Positions 1 to 10,981 of a stretch of 59,957 bases of DNA are shown piece after piece. The notes beneath the pieces were generated by a model that worked only from the letters and a program-made list of their open reading frames with translations, did no database searches and was not told where the DNA came from. How positions within the stretch are numbered: position 1 is the stretch's first letter; each line of letters begins with the position of its first letter. The translations under genes and the position numbers were made by a program. The DNA comes from Acidobacteriota bacterium. GTDB lineage: Bacteria; Acidobacteriota; Vicinamibacteria; Vicinamibacterales; SCN-69-37. The stretch spans positions 1-59,957 of the forward strand of contig JABMNV010000106.1 in NCBI GenBank assembly GCA_013203475.1, given 5' to 3'.

Positions 1-15
1 GCCAGCAGTTTATAC

Positions 16-53
16 TGCTACTGCTGGGTGCTATGTGCTGGGTGCTGGGTGCA
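16..53. repeat. 7-bp-periodic repeat of the same family (TGCTNNG units)
   Basis: tgctggg tgctatg tgctggg tgctggg tgcattg at the window start. Confidence 0.75.
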
Positions 54-61
54 TTGATTAA

Positions 62-907
62 ATGACAAACGCTTTACTTGACGCGCTCAAACACACACCG
101 AACGTCTTGTCGGTCGAGCTTCGCCCGCCGCGGGCCGAGCTGGACTCGCCCACGGGCATGGACGCGTGGATTGACACTTACCACACGGTGCATGGGTTGG
201 TCCGCAACGACATGTTCGTGTTTCTCACCGACAGCGCCGTGGGCGCCAGGGAAGAAAACAACCTGCGGCATCTGGTGATCAACCTCGGCAACGACGTCCC
301 TCGCAGTCACGTCATCCCATTTCTGACGACGAAGCATACGCAGGACTATTGCCTGTCGTATGCCGAACGCGCTCTGCATGAGGGGTTCCCGTCGCTCGTG
401 GTGCTGGGCGGAGACAAGTCCATTGGTCCACCGCGGTGTGTCCCGCACGCATGGCAACTCCGTGAAGACATTCGCCGCCACGTCCCCGATTTGGCGCTGG
501 GGGGATGGGCGAACCCTCATCAGAACCCGGTCACTCAAGTCGGGTATCTCCAGGGTCCGCGCTTCACGGGCGAGCTGTATCTGACGCAAGTGGTCTCGCA
601 CCACGACCTGCCGAAGGTCGAGGCCTTCCTGGGCGAACAGGACGCCGCCGGCGTGACCACGCCAGGCATCTTTGGCGTGTTTTACTACCGCAGCGCCAGC
701 CCAAAGACGTTATCGATTCTCCAGCAGTTCCTCACGGTCCCCGCCGAGGCGCTCACAGCCGAGTTTGCGGCAGGCGAAAGCCCGGAGGCTATCTGCGCGC
801 GATCGATTCGGGAACTGCGACGGGCAGGCGCAAAGCACCTCTATCTGTCGAACCTTCCCATCCGCGGCACTCGGCAAATCCTCGAACGGATCCTCTCGCT
901 CGTCTGA
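62..907 (+). CDS. methylenetetrahydrofolate reductase-like (MetF/FAD-linked oxidoreductase family) protein
   Basis: 281-aa ORF; VELRPPRAE start and LVVLGGDKS and LGGWANPH segments resemble MTHFR-fold proteins. Confidence 0.65.
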   Translation: MTNALLDALKHTPNVLSVELRPPRAELDSPTGMDAWIDTYHTVHGLVRNDMFVFLTDSAVGAREENNLRHLVINLGNDVPRSHVIPFLTTKHTQDYCLSYAERALHEGFPSLVVLGGDKSIGPPRCVPHAWQLREDIRRHVPDLALGGWANPHQNPVTQVGYLQGPRFTGELYLTQVVSHHDLPKVEAFLGEQDAAGVTTPGIFGVFYYRSASPKTLSILQQFLTVPAEALTAEFAAGESPEAICARSIRELRRAGAKHLYLSNLPIRGTRQILERILSLV

Positions 908-910
908 TCT

Positions 911-1518
911 CTATGTGAATTCCCGATCCCATGTCCCGGCGAACACGAAGTCCGCCGCGGCCCGCCGGCGGCGCGGGGCCTGCTCGGCCGCCCGGTGTTT
1001 TTATTTTTGAGCACGCCTGGCGAGCCGGGATAACCGATCACCATCACGACCGCTGGCTCAAATCCTTCTGGAACCTGACAGGCCTCACGCGCCGCACTGT
1101 GATCGAACCCTTCCATCTGTCGAATGGCCAAACCCTGTGACTGCGCCTGCAAGGTCAGAAATGCCACAGCCTGGCCCGTGTCGTAATATGCGTGGCGATT
1201 GGCGTCGCCTGTCAGTTCCAATATCAGTTTTACGGCAGTCAGCACCATGACGGGCGCGGTCTGTGCCCACGCCTGTTTGCTCGGCTTGAGCGTGCTGAGC
1301 AGCGCGTCGTAGGCGTGGGGCGACTGGTCGCGATGGGCCACCACGAACCGCCACGGCTGTTCGTTGCAGGAAGATGGCGCCCATCGTGCGGCTTCAAACA
1401 ACTGCCACAAATCGTCGACGGGCACAGACCGATCGGGATCAAATGCTCGTGGACTCCAGCGTTCACGAATCAGGTCGACAACGTCATGGTCGGCCTGCGC
1501 GTGTTTGGGATGCGTCAT
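911..1518 (-). CDS. nitroreductase family protein with an apparent C-terminal frameshift
   Basis: MTHPKHAQADHDVVDLIRERWSPRAFDPDRSV...AARWAPSSCNEQPWRF is typical nitroreductase; the expected C-terminus (HRAAEQAPRRRRAAADFVFAGTWDREFT*) is in another frame after an A-rich run near 998-1010. Confidence 0.85.
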
Positions 1519-1545
1519 GGTCACGGTGTCTGTATCATCTGAGGA

Positions 1546-2724
1546 ATGGCCCGATTCCTCGACAACGTTCCTTTCTCCGGCATTATTCGCATTCGCGACA
1601 TGATGTACTCCGTCGAGAAGCCCTTTCGGCTCGATCAGGGCGATGTGAGCTTCGACGCGCCTGAATCCGTGAAGGACGCACTCCGCAAGGGCATTGCCGA
1701 GAACCGAACGCACTACGTGCAAACGACGGGTATTCCGCCGCTGCTCACGCTCCTGACCGAGAAGATGCGGAACACGAACGGCATCCCTATCGGCGGACCG
1801 GAGGAGGTCATGGTCACCAACGGTGGCATCCACGCTCAATACATCGCTTGCCTTGCGCTCCTTGAGCCTGGCGACGAAGTGCTCGTGCCCGATCCGAACT
1901 GGCCTCCCACTGTCAGCAACATCCTGGCAGCACAGGCGGTGCCTGTCCCGTTCCCGGTCTACGAGTCGCTCGGCTGGCGCCCGGACATGGACGAATTGGC
2001 GCGCCTGATCACGCCGAAGACCAAGGCCATTCTCATCAACACCCCGAGCAATCCCACCGGTGGTGTGCTCACCCGTCAAGACCTGGACGCACTGGCTGCG
2101 CTGGTCACTGAGCACAACCTCTGGGTGTTTTCCGATGAGGCTTACGAGGACTTCGTATTCGACGGACACGAACACCTCAGCATCGCGGCGTGGCCCGGTC
2201 TGTACGAACGAACGATTCCGCTCTACACGTTCAGCAAGAGCTACGCGATGACGGGTCTCAGACTCGGTTATCTGGCGATCAAAGATCCCAAGATCCGCGA
2301 GCGGGCGCGCAAGGTGATTTTCTGCACCACGTCCAACGTGTCGTCACTGATTCAGTACGGAGCGGTGGGAGCGCTGGAAGGACCGCAGGATGTGGTTGTG
2401 GCGTTTCGCGACGAGTGCGCCGCGCGCCGAGACATGTTCTACGAGAAACTCCCCCAAGCCTCCAAAGGCCTGCTCACTGGGGCACATCCAGCGGGCGCGT
2501 TTTACGCGTTCGTCAAGATAGACCCGGAGTGGAGATCACCGCTGGCCGACGCCCCTGAGTCACTGTCGTGGGCCATGGCAGAGTTCCTGATCAAACGGGC
2601 CCGAATCGGTTGCATTCCAGGCGCCGACTTCGGCTCGCACGGAGAGGGACACCTGCGGCTCTGCTTCGCCCGAGGGCGCGAAGAACTGGCGGGCGCCCTG
2701 GCGTCCATGGAAGAACATCTGTAG
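1546..2724 (+). CDS. pyridoxal-phosphate-dependent aminotransferase (class I/II, AspC-like)
   Basis: 392 aa; NTPSNPTGGVLTRQDLDAL and YTFSKSYAMTGLRLGY PLP-lysine motif. Confidence 0.93.
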   Translation: MARFLDNVPFSGIIRIRDMMYSVEKPFRLDQGDVSFDAPESVKDALRKGIAENRTHYVQTTGIPPLLTLLTEKMRNTNGIPIGGPEEVMVTNGGIHAQYIACLALLEPGDEVLVPDPNWPPTVSNILAAQAVPVPFPVYESLGWRPDMDELARLITPKTKAILINTPSNPTGGVLTRQDLDALAALVTEHNLWVFSDEAYEDFVFDGHEHLSIAAWPGLYERTIPLYTFSKSYAMTGLRLGYLAIKDPKIRERARKVIFCTTSNVSSLIQYGAVGALEGPQDVVVAFRDECAARRDMFYEKLPQASKGLLTGAHPAGAFYAFVKIDPEWRSPLADAPESLSWAMAEFLIKRARIGCIPGADFGSHGEGHLRLCFARGREELAGALASMEEHL

Positions 2725-2819
2725 GCGAAAAGTCTTGAGATGGCACACGAGCCATGAAGGTCCTGAAGAGGACCGCCTTCTCGCGCGCCATGCGCACCAA
2801 CTGCAGCTTGACCTCACCA

Positions 2820-2972
2820 TCGGTGCGCTGTTCCACGTCCTTGGATATGCCGTACCCGTGACGCGTGGCATCGGTCAGCGACAGCAGAATGTGAAGAACG
2901 GCTGGCGTCAGGGGTAGAAACGACCTGGGTGTCTCGGTGGCTGCGAACGATTCGACGATTTTGTTCGCTACG
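2820..2972 (-). pseudogene. PadR-family transcriptional regulator N-terminal remnant
   Basis: Reverse-strand frame reads SFLPLTPAVLHILLSLTDATRHGYGISKDVEQRTDGEVKL, like the PadR wHTH N-terminus, then loses similarity; no start codon seen in frame. Confidence 0.5.
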
Positions 2973-2977
2973 GGTGG

Positions 2978-3718
2978 TTAATACACGTGCCGGCCACCGT
3001 CGACGCGAATCGTCTCCCCGGTAATGAAGTCGGAATCGATCAGGGCGAGAACGGTTTTGGCGATTTCCTCTGCCCCACCCCAGTGCCCAAGCGGCGTGGC
3101 GTCTTCCACGGCCTTGCGTTGTGCCTCCGAGTACTCCGCAGGTGCGAGCACTGGGCCTGGAGCGATGGCGTTGACCAGGATTTTGTCGGCCGCCAGTTCC
3201 AGCGCGAGACCTTCCGTCAGCGCTTTGACGCCAGCCTTCGCCACGTAATACGCCAGATATCCCTTGTACCGAGGGCGTCCGCTGGCCGCGACCCAGTCTG
3301 AGAAGTTGATGATGCGCCCACCGCCTGCCGCGCGCATGTGGGGGGCAGCCGCTCTGGCGCACAAATACGCGCCGCGCAGGTCCACGGCGAGTTGTCGGTC
3401 CCACGCCGCTTCATCCAGATCATCGAATGCGACCGGATCGTAGGTGGACGCCATATTGATAAGCACATCCAGGCGACCAAATTCGCGCGCCGCCGCGTCC
3501 ACCACACTCGCGCAGGATGCGGCGTCACTCACGTCGGCCTGGACCACCAGCGCGCGGCGACCAAGCGCCCGCACTGCCGCTGCCGCCTCGTCGGCTTCAG
3601 ACCGCGACCGGTGATAGGCCAACGCCACGTCGGCGCCCCGCGACGCCAGTGCCGTGGCCACAGCCATCCCCATGCGTGTAGCGCCGGTGATCAGAGCTGA
3701 TTTGTTGGTGAAAAGCAT
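2978..3718 (-). CDS. SDR-family NAD(P)-dependent oxidoreductase
   Basis: SALITGATRMGMAVA, NMAS and YYVAKAG motifs; start trimmed to MLFTNKS because the upstream ORF runs into a repeat. Confidence 0.92.
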   Translation of the reverse strand: MLFTNKSALITGATRMGMAVATALASRGADVALAYHRSRSEADEAAAAVRALGRRALVVQADVSDAASCASVVDAAAREFGRLDVLINMASTYDPVAFDDLDEAAWDRQLAVDLRGAYLCARAAAPHMRAAGGGRIINFSDWVAASGRPRYKGYLAYYVAKAGVKALTEGLALELAADKILVNAIAPGPVLAPAEYSEAQRKAVEDATPLGHWGGAEEIAKTVLALIDSDFITGETIRVDGGRHVY

Positions 3719-3721
3719 GAG

Positions 3722-3848
3722 ATCAGTGCTCGGTGCTGGGTGCTCAGTGCCCGGTGCGCTGGCGGTTGGGGCACTCCGTAACTCAGCACGTAGCACTCAG
3801 CACGTAGCACCCAGCACCCAGCACGTAGCACGTAGCCCCCAGCACTGC
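3722..3848. repeat. 7-bp-periodic repeat cluster with two inverted halves (GTGCTNN units, then AGCACNN units)
   Basis: Left: cagtgct cggtgct gggtgct cagtgcc cggtgcg; right: cagcacg tagcact cagcacg tagcacc cagcacc cagcacg tagcacg. Confidence 0.85.
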
Positions 3849-3850
3849 CT

Positions 3851-4336
3851 CTAATATTTCCCCCGCAACCGCGCCCGGCCGGCTTCTCTGGACGCCCGGG
3901 TCGATTCGCGGTATCCGTCGATCGACCAGTCGCCAGCACCGGTCAGGGTGAGACAGACCAGCGCGCCGATCAGCACGACGCTGAACTCGGTCCCCTGTCC
4001 ACGGTCGGGCGTCCCCATCCAGTTAAGGAAGAAGCCATTCATCAGGTGCACCTTCCAGATAGCGACACCCATGATGATGGTAAGCAGGGGCGACACAAAG
4101 CGTGTCAAAAAACCGACAGCGAGCAGGAGACCGCCGAAAAATTCGACGATACCCACGAATACGGCGAGTGGAAACGCGGGGTTGAGGTTTATTGCGGCGA
4201 AAAACTGGGCAGTAACGTCAGGTCCGCCTACACCTATCCCCGGGCCGGCCCATAGGCCGAACAGCTTGTTTGCTCCGTGTGCGACGAATACCGCAGCCAG
4301 TGCCAACCGCAGCGCCACCAGACCAAGTCCGTTCAA
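3851..4336 (-). CDS. DoxX family membrane protein
   Basis: 161 aa; ALRLALAAVFVAHGANKLFG, GIVEFFGGLLLAVGFLTR. Confidence 0.88.
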   Translation of the reverse strand: MNGLGLVALRLALAAVFVAHGANKLFGLWAGPGIGVGGPDVTAQFFAAINLNPAFPLAVFVGIVEFFGGLLLAVGFLTRFVSPLLTIIMGVAIWKVHLMNGFFLNWMGTPDRGQGTEFSVVLIGALVCLTLTGAGDWSIDGYRESTRASREAGRARLRGKY

Positions 4337-4441
4337 CGCGCCCTCCTGTCAATGGACTATTTTGCCACTTTTCAGGCCTATCGTCTCACTTTCCGGGCTA
4401 TGCTTCGCGATAAATCTAGGTCAAAGAAGCAGGAGACAGCG

Positions 4442-5737
4442 ATGTGGACACGACGACAGTTCCTCAACCGAACCAGCGCAGTGGCCGGAGCCGCTCTGGC
4501 CACCTACAATCCGAACGGTCTTTCACGGCTGCTTGAAGCCAGCGCTGGACAAAATGGCCGTGCGCTTGCGGATGTGACCCGCGACGAGGACTTCTGGCGC
4601 GAGGTGCAGGAGGGCTTCACGCTCGACCGCACGATCATCAACCTGAACAACGGTGGCGTGTGCCCGAGCCCGCGTGCGGTGCATGAGGCATTCAAGCGCT
4701 ACCTCGATATTTCGAATCAGTCACCGGTGTACCACATGTGGCAGGTGCTGGAACCAAACATCGAAAGCGTGCGCCGAGAACTCGCGCGAGACATCGGTGC
4801 CGATCCGGAAACCATTGCGGTCACGCGCAACGCCAGCGAAGCACTGCAAATTGCGCAACTGGGCATCGACCTGAAACCGGGCGATGAAGTGCTGACCACC
4901 AATCAGGACTATGGTCGGATGTTGAACACGTGGGAACAGCGCGTCACCCGCGAGGGCATCAAGCTCACCAAGATCTCATTCCCCGTGCCACCGTCGCAGG
5001 CCGACCTGGTGCAGCGTTTCGAGCGCGCGATCACGCCTGCCACCAAAGTGATCCACTTCTGCCACATCACGAACCTGACAGGGCACATCTTCCCGGTCAA
5101 GGAAATCTGCGCGCTCGCCCGTAGCCGAGGCATCCTCACCATCGTCGACGGCGCCCATGCCTACGCGCACTTTCCGTTCAAGATCACGGACTTCGACTGC
5201 GACTACTACGGGTCGAGCCTTCACAAGTGGCTGCTGGCGCCGATCGGAACCGGTCTGCTGTACGTCCGGCCGGATCGCATCGAGAAGACCTATGCCCTTC
5301 AGCCCGCAGCGATAAAACAGGCTGACAACATCCGCAAGTTTGAAGAAATAGGCACACACCCAGCCGCCAATCACAACGCGGTCGCCGAGGCGCTCGTGTT
5401 CCATCGCGGCATCGGCGCCGACCGGAAGGCGGCGCGTCTGCGCTACCTCAAAGCGCGCTGGGCCAACGAACTCACCACACTCGACCGCATCGAACTGCAC
5501 ACGAGCCTGGACCCGGCGCAATCGTGCGCGATCGGCACAGTCGGCATCAAGGGTATCAAGCCAGGAGACATCGTCTCGAAACTGTGGGCAGACCGCCGCA
5601 TTATCGCCACGCCGATCACGGTCGGCACTGCGGACGCCATGGAATACGCGGGCGTGCGCGTGACGCCGAACGTCTACACCACGCTCGACGAAGTCGATAC
5701 GTTTATTGACATGATGACGAAGCTCGCCAAGAGCTGA
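4442..5737 (+). CDS. aminotransferase class V-fold PLP enzyme with Tat-like signal (isopenicillin-N epimerase-like)
   Basis: MWTRRQFLNRTSAVAGAALA twin-arginine leader; VDGAHAYAHFPF and SSLHKWLLAPIGTG PLP site. Confidence 0.88.
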   Translation: MWTRRQFLNRTSAVAGAALATYNPNGLSRLLEASAGQNGRALADVTRDEDFWREVQEGFTLDRTIINLNNGGVCPSPRAVHEAFKRYLDISNQSPVYHMWQVLEPNIESVRRELARDIGADPETIAVTRNASEALQIAQLGIDLKPGDEVLTTNQDYGRMLNTWEQRVTREGIKLTKISFPVPPSQADLVQRFERAITPATKVIHFCHITNLTGHIFPVKEICALARSRGILTIVDGAHAYAHFPFKITDFDCDYYGSSLHKWLLAPIGTGLLYVRPDRIEKTYALQPAAIKQADNIRKFEEIGTHPAANHNAVAEALVFHRGIGADRKAARLRYLKARWANELTTLDRIELHTSLDPAQSCAIGTVGIKGIKPGDIVSKLWADRRIIATPITVGTADAMEYAGVRVTPNVYTTLDEVDTFIDMMTKLAKS

Positions 5738-5746
5738 TGGTGAGAT

Positions 5747-5766
5747 GGCGGGGCCTAGGCCCCGCC
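5747..5766. terminator. 20-bp perfect palindrome, terminator-like hairpin without U-tract
   Basis: ggcggggcctaggccccgcc between two + strand genes. Confidence 0.4.
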
Positions 5767-5858
5767 CGGTAGAGACGCGGGCATTCGATCTCCTCGGTGT
5801 CGGCTGCGTGTTGGCACGAGAGAGGCGAGGCTGCAGGGCTTCGGGGTAGGATCAACTT

Positions 5859-7073
5859 ATGTCTACCCCTCCGAACGTGCACGTTGCTGCTCGAATCCAG
5901 GGCTTTACGTATGCCATTCGCAATGTGGTGGCGGAAGCCAGAAAAGTGGAGGCCGCAGGCCGGACGGTTCGCTATCTGAATATCGGCGATCCTATTCCGT
6001 TCGGCTTCACAACCCCACCACACCTGATCGAAGCCGTGGACCGCACCATGCGCGACGGCGACAACGGCTACACGGCGTCGGTCGGCATCACGCCCGCCCG
6101 CGAAGCCGTCGCCGCAGAGTACGAGTCTCGCGGCATGCCTGTGGGTGTGGACCGCATTATTCTCACAGCCGGCACATCAGAGGGCATCGAACTGGCGCTG
6201 GGCGCGATGGCTGATGCGGGGGATGAAGTGTTGGTGCCCACGCCGACGTATCCGCTCTACACCGCGGTGCTCGCCAAGTTGGGCGCGCGCGCGGTGTTTT
6301 ACCGCACGGACCCGAACAACGGCTGGCTGCCAGACCTGGATGATCTCAAGTCGAAGATGACCGCGTTGACGCGCGCCATCGTCGTGATTGATCCGAACAA
6401 CCCCACCGGCGCACTCTATCCTGAGGCCACGCGCCGCGCGTTGATCGCCGTGTCGAACGAGTCCGGGGTGCCTATCCTCGCCGACGAAGTCTATGGCGAC
6501 CTGAGTTTCGACGGCCCCTGTCCGTTGCTGGGGAGCCTCGATCCGGATGCGGCCATCCTGTCGTTTTCGTCACTCTCCAAAGCCTATGTCGCACCTGGTT
6601 GGCGTGCCGGGTGGCTCACCGTCGGGCGCACCACACGACTCGACGACGTGCTGGCGGGGATCAAGAAACTGGCGGATGGTCGTTTGTGCAGCACCGGGCC
6701 CATGCAGCACGCCGTCACTGCGGCACTGACTGGTGACCGCAGTCATCAGCAAGAGTTTGTTCAGGCGCTGGCGCTCCGTGCCAAGCTGACCACGGACAGA
6801 CTGAACGCCATTCCTGGAATGAGTTGCGTCGCACCACAGGCTGCGTTCTACGCCATGCCGAAAGTAGACCTGCCGCCCGGCGTCACCGATGAAGACTATG
6901 TGCTGGCGCTCCTGCGTGAGACCGGCATCCTTTGCGTGTATGGCTCCGGGTTCGGGCAACCGGCGGGTGATGGGTTCTTCCGCGTGGTCTTCCTGGCGCC
7001 GCCGGATGCACTAGCAGCGATTTACGACGACATTGGTGCATTTACTGGCGACTACCTCTCGAGAATGTCTTGA
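5859..7073 (+). CDS. aminotransferase class I/II (AlaA/AspC-like)
   Basis: 404 aa; IDPNNPTGALYPEATR, SFSSLSKAYVAPGWRAGW. Confidence 0.93.
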   Translation: MSTPPNVHVAARIQGFTYAIRNVVAEARKVEAAGRTVRYLNIGDPIPFGFTTPPHLIEAVDRTMRDGDNGYTASVGITPAREAVAAEYESRGMPVGVDRIILTAGTSEGIELALGAMADAGDEVLVPTPTYPLYTAVLAKLGARAVFYRTDPNNGWLPDLDDLKSKMTALTRAIVVIDPNNPTGALYPEATRRALIAVSNESGVPILADEVYGDLSFDGPCPLLGSLDPDAAILSFSSLSKAYVAPGWRAGWLTVGRTTRLDDVLAGIKKLADGRLCSTGPMQHAVTAALTGDRSHQQEFVQALALRAKLTTDRLNAIPGMSCVAPQAAFYAMPKVDLPPGVTDEDYVLALLRETGILCVYGSGFGQPAGDGFFRVVFLAPPDALAAIYDDIGAFTGDYLSRMS

Positions 7074-7092
7074 CGTTTACGAGGCAACAATC

Positions 7093-7806
7093 GTGAAACT
7101 ATCGGTCATCATGCCCGCCTACAACGAGAGGCGGACCATCCGAGAAATCGTCAGTCGTGTCCTGGCGGCCGAGTTGCCGGACATCGAGAAGGAAATTCTG
7201 ATCGTTGACGACGGGTCGACGGACGGCACACGAGACATCATCGCGGAGATGGATGGCACAGACGGCGTACGGGTGATCTATCAGGGGAGCAATCAGGGCA
7301 AGGGAGCAGCAGTGGCACGAGGCCTTCGAGAAGCCACAGGTGACCTCTTGTTGATTCAGGACGCCGACCTCGAGTACGACCCGGCCGAGTACGCACAACT
7401 CCTGCGGCCCATCCTGCGGGGCGACGCGGAGGTGGTGTACGGCTCACGCTTTCTCGGCTCACCGCACGGTCAGCGGGTGTTGTACTTCTGGCATTCGGTG
7501 GGCAACAAGATGCTTACGCTCCTGTCCAATGCCGTCACGGATCTCAATCTGACGGACATGGAAACCTGCTACAAGGCCATGACGCGGGAAGTAGCCGGCA
7601 AGCTCGACCTTCGCTCCCAGCGTTTTGGAGTCGAGCCTGAAATCACCTGCAAAGTGGCTCGTCTCAAAGTACGTATCTACGAAGTCCCGATTTCGTATCA
7701 CGGGCGCACGTATGCAGAGGGGAAGAAGATCGGCCTGAAGGATGCCGTGCAGGCCGCGTGGACCATTCTTCGCTACGCGCGCTGGTCACCCCGGACAGAC
7801 CACTAG
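7093..7806 (+). CDS. glycosyltransferase family 2
   Basis: KLSVIMPAYNERRTIREIV...IVDDGSTDGT...QDADLEYDP; GTG start at 7093 chosen. Confidence 0.93.
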   Translation: MKLSVIMPAYNERRTIREIVSRVLAAELPDIEKEILIVDDGSTDGTRDIIAEMDGTDGVRVIYQGSNQGKGAAVARGLREATGDLLLIQDADLEYDPAEYAQLLRPILRGDAEVVYGSRFLGSPHGQRVLYFWHSVGNKMLTLLSNAVTDLNLTDMETCYKAMTREVAGKLDLRSQRFGVEPEITCKVARLKVRIYEVPISYHGRTYAEGKKIGLKDAVQAAWTILRYARWSPRTDH

Positions 7807-7813
7807 TCGCCTC

Positions 7814-9781
7814 ATGCGGTCACTCATGACGCGGCGGGGTGGCCTCATCGCGACCGCAACGTACCTGGTCCTGGCGGTTGTCATGACCTGGCCTCTGGCG
7901 CGCGTGATCGATCATGAGATCGCGTCCGACCTTGGCGATCCGGTCTTCAACGCATGGGTCCTGCTCTGGACGGGCGGACAACTGATGGCGTTTCTGGGTG
8001 GAGACGTCACGGCGCTGAGCCGCTACTGGCATGGCAATATTTTCTTTCCCGAGCCATTAACCATCGCCTACTCAGAACATCTTGCCCCTCAGATGTTGCA
8101 AGCGCTTCCCATCCTCGCGGCCACCGACAACGTCGTGCTCGCCTATAACCTCCTGTTCCTGTCAACGTTCGTATTGTCAGGACTCGGCATGTTCCTGCTT
8201 GTGAGAGACATTACGGGAAGACCTGTGGCAGCGCTGGTCGCCGGCATCGCATTTGCCTTCGCACCGTACCGCTTTGCGCAACTCTCGCATCTGCAGGTGC
8301 TGTCGGCACAGTGGATGCCGTTTGTGTTGTACGGATTTCGACGTTTTCTTGAAACGAAGCGCCGACGCGCTCTGGTTGGGGGCTCGGCAGCCCTGGTAGC
8401 GCAGAACCTGTCGTGCGGCTACTACCTGCTGTTCTTTGCGCCCTTCGCGGGCGCGTATGTGCTTTACGAACTGGCTGTCAGACGCCGACTGAAGGATTGG
8501 GCCACGTGGCGTGCGTTCGGTCTCGCTGCGGTCGTCGTGGTCCTTGTCACGCTGCCGTTTCTGTTGCCGTATCTCGAGGTGAGAAATACGGGTGTGGGGG
8601 TGAGGCCGCTCGGTGAGATTCAGAGGTTCTCGGCAGACACGCACGCCTTCGTTACGCCGCCGCGGGTGAGTCTATTCTTGGGCGAACGACTCGCTGGGTT
8701 TGACAAGGGCGAGGGGGCAGCGTTCCCGGGCGCGGCGATTCTTTTGCTGGCGTCAGTGGGAATCCTAGTCGGTCTGTGTGAACGATACAGTCCGGCTCGC
8801 GTGCCGGCGTCACTTTCGCCCTGGCGCCAGGTGGTCGGTGGCGCTCTTCTGGTGCTGCTGGTCGCCCACCTCTACGCATCGACGACCCTGCTGGCGACGG
8901 GCAAGCTTTGGGTGCCATTTGGCCAGAGCTGGACCCTGTACCTCCGCGCGGGCCCGACGTTGCTGTGGACGTTGGTGCTGGCGCTGAGTTGGGACGTGGT
9001 CATGCGACGAACTCGCGAGGCGCGCACGCCGTGGCGGTTTTACACGGTCGCGGCGTTGGTCGCCGCATCGCTTGCCCTGGGACCCCAGATCGCCGTCGAG
9101 GGCCGGCTAATTTCACCAGGACCCTACGCCTGGCTCCTTGACTACCTCCCGGGTTTTGACGGTCTACGTGTCCCTGCGCGATACGTGATGCTCGTCACCC
9201 TGTTCCTGGCGGTACTGGCGGGAATTGGTGCGTCAGCCCTCATCGGACGCGCGCGCCGCTGGGGCACCATCTGCGCCATCGCAGCGGCGGTTTTCATGCT
9301 TGTCGAGGTCTGGCCTGGGCGGTTTCCAACAAACGTACCGCTCACCCAAAGCGATGAAGACAGCGAACGCGGTCTTGAAGTCGCGGCGGGCGAGCTCAGA
9401 GTGGGACGTGACATTCCGCCCATCTACAAGGTCATTCGTGACTCTCCAGGCACAGTCGTGCTCATCGAATTCCCATTTGGTGATCCCGCCTGGGACCTGC
9501 ACTCGGTCTTTTACGCCGGCTACCACCGGCAGAAGCTGGTCAACGGCTTCTCCGGGTTCTTTCCTGACTCGCAGCAGCACCTGATCGAGATGTTGAACTG
9601 GCGAACACGCGAACCAGAAACCGCGTGGCGCGCAGTGTCGGGCTCCGGGGCGACGCATGCACTGGTCCACGAAGCGGCGTTTTCAGACAGTCGGGGCCGT
9701 GACCTGATCGACTGGCTGTTCGCCTCGGGCGCCCGAGAGATATTAGTGGACGGAACCGACCACCTCTTTACGCTGCGCTGA
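7814..9781 (+). CDS. multi-pass membrane protein, glycosyltransferase (GT39/YfhO)-like
   Basis: Many hydrophobic segments; DPVFNAWVLLWTGGQL and LDYLPGFDGLRVPARY typical of this conserved membrane family. Confidence 0.6.
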   Translation: MRSLMTRRGGLIATATYLVLAVVMTWPLARVIDHEIASDLGDPVFNAWVLLWTGGQLMAFLGGDVTALSRYWHGNIFFPEPLTIAYSEHLAPQMLQALPILAATDNVVLAYNLLFLSTFVLSGLGMFLLVRDITGRPVAALVAGIAFAFAPYRFAQLSHLQVLSAQWMPFVLYGFRRFLETKRRRALVGGSAALVAQNLSCGYYLLFFAPFAGAYVLYELAVRRRLKDWATWRAFGLAAVVVVLVTLPFLLPYLEVRNTGVGVRPLGEIQRFSADTHAFVTPPRVSLFLGERLAGFDKGEGAAFPGAAILLLASVGILVGLCERYSPARVPASLSPWRQVVGGALLVLLVAHLYASTTLLATGKLWVPFGQSWTLYLRAGPTLLWTLVLALSWDVVMRRTREARTPWRFYTVAALVAASLALGPQIAVEGRLISPGPYAWLLDYLPGFDGLRVPARYVMLVTLFLAVLAGIGASALIGRARRWGTICAIAAAVFMLVEVWPGRFPTNVPLTQSDEDSERGLEVAAGELRVGRDIPPIYKVIRDSPGTVVLIEFPFGDPAWDLHSVFYAGYHRQKLVNGFSGFFPDSQQHLIEMLNWRTREPETAWRAVSGSGATHALVHEAAFSDSRGRDLIDWLFASGAREILVDGTDHLFTLR

Positions 9782-9799
9782 CGGCCATATACTGGGTCT

Positions 9800-10980
<1,181 letters not shown>

Positions 10981-10981
<1 letters not shown>

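Noticed and set aside
841-2175. 444-aa minus-strand ORF covering the aminotransferase start
   Set aside because: Only the 911-1518 part resembles a protein (nitroreductase); the upstream extension is antisense to a clear aminotransferase.
3722-3848. CRISPR-like array
   Set aside because: Units are contiguous 7-mers with no unique spacers and no cas genes.
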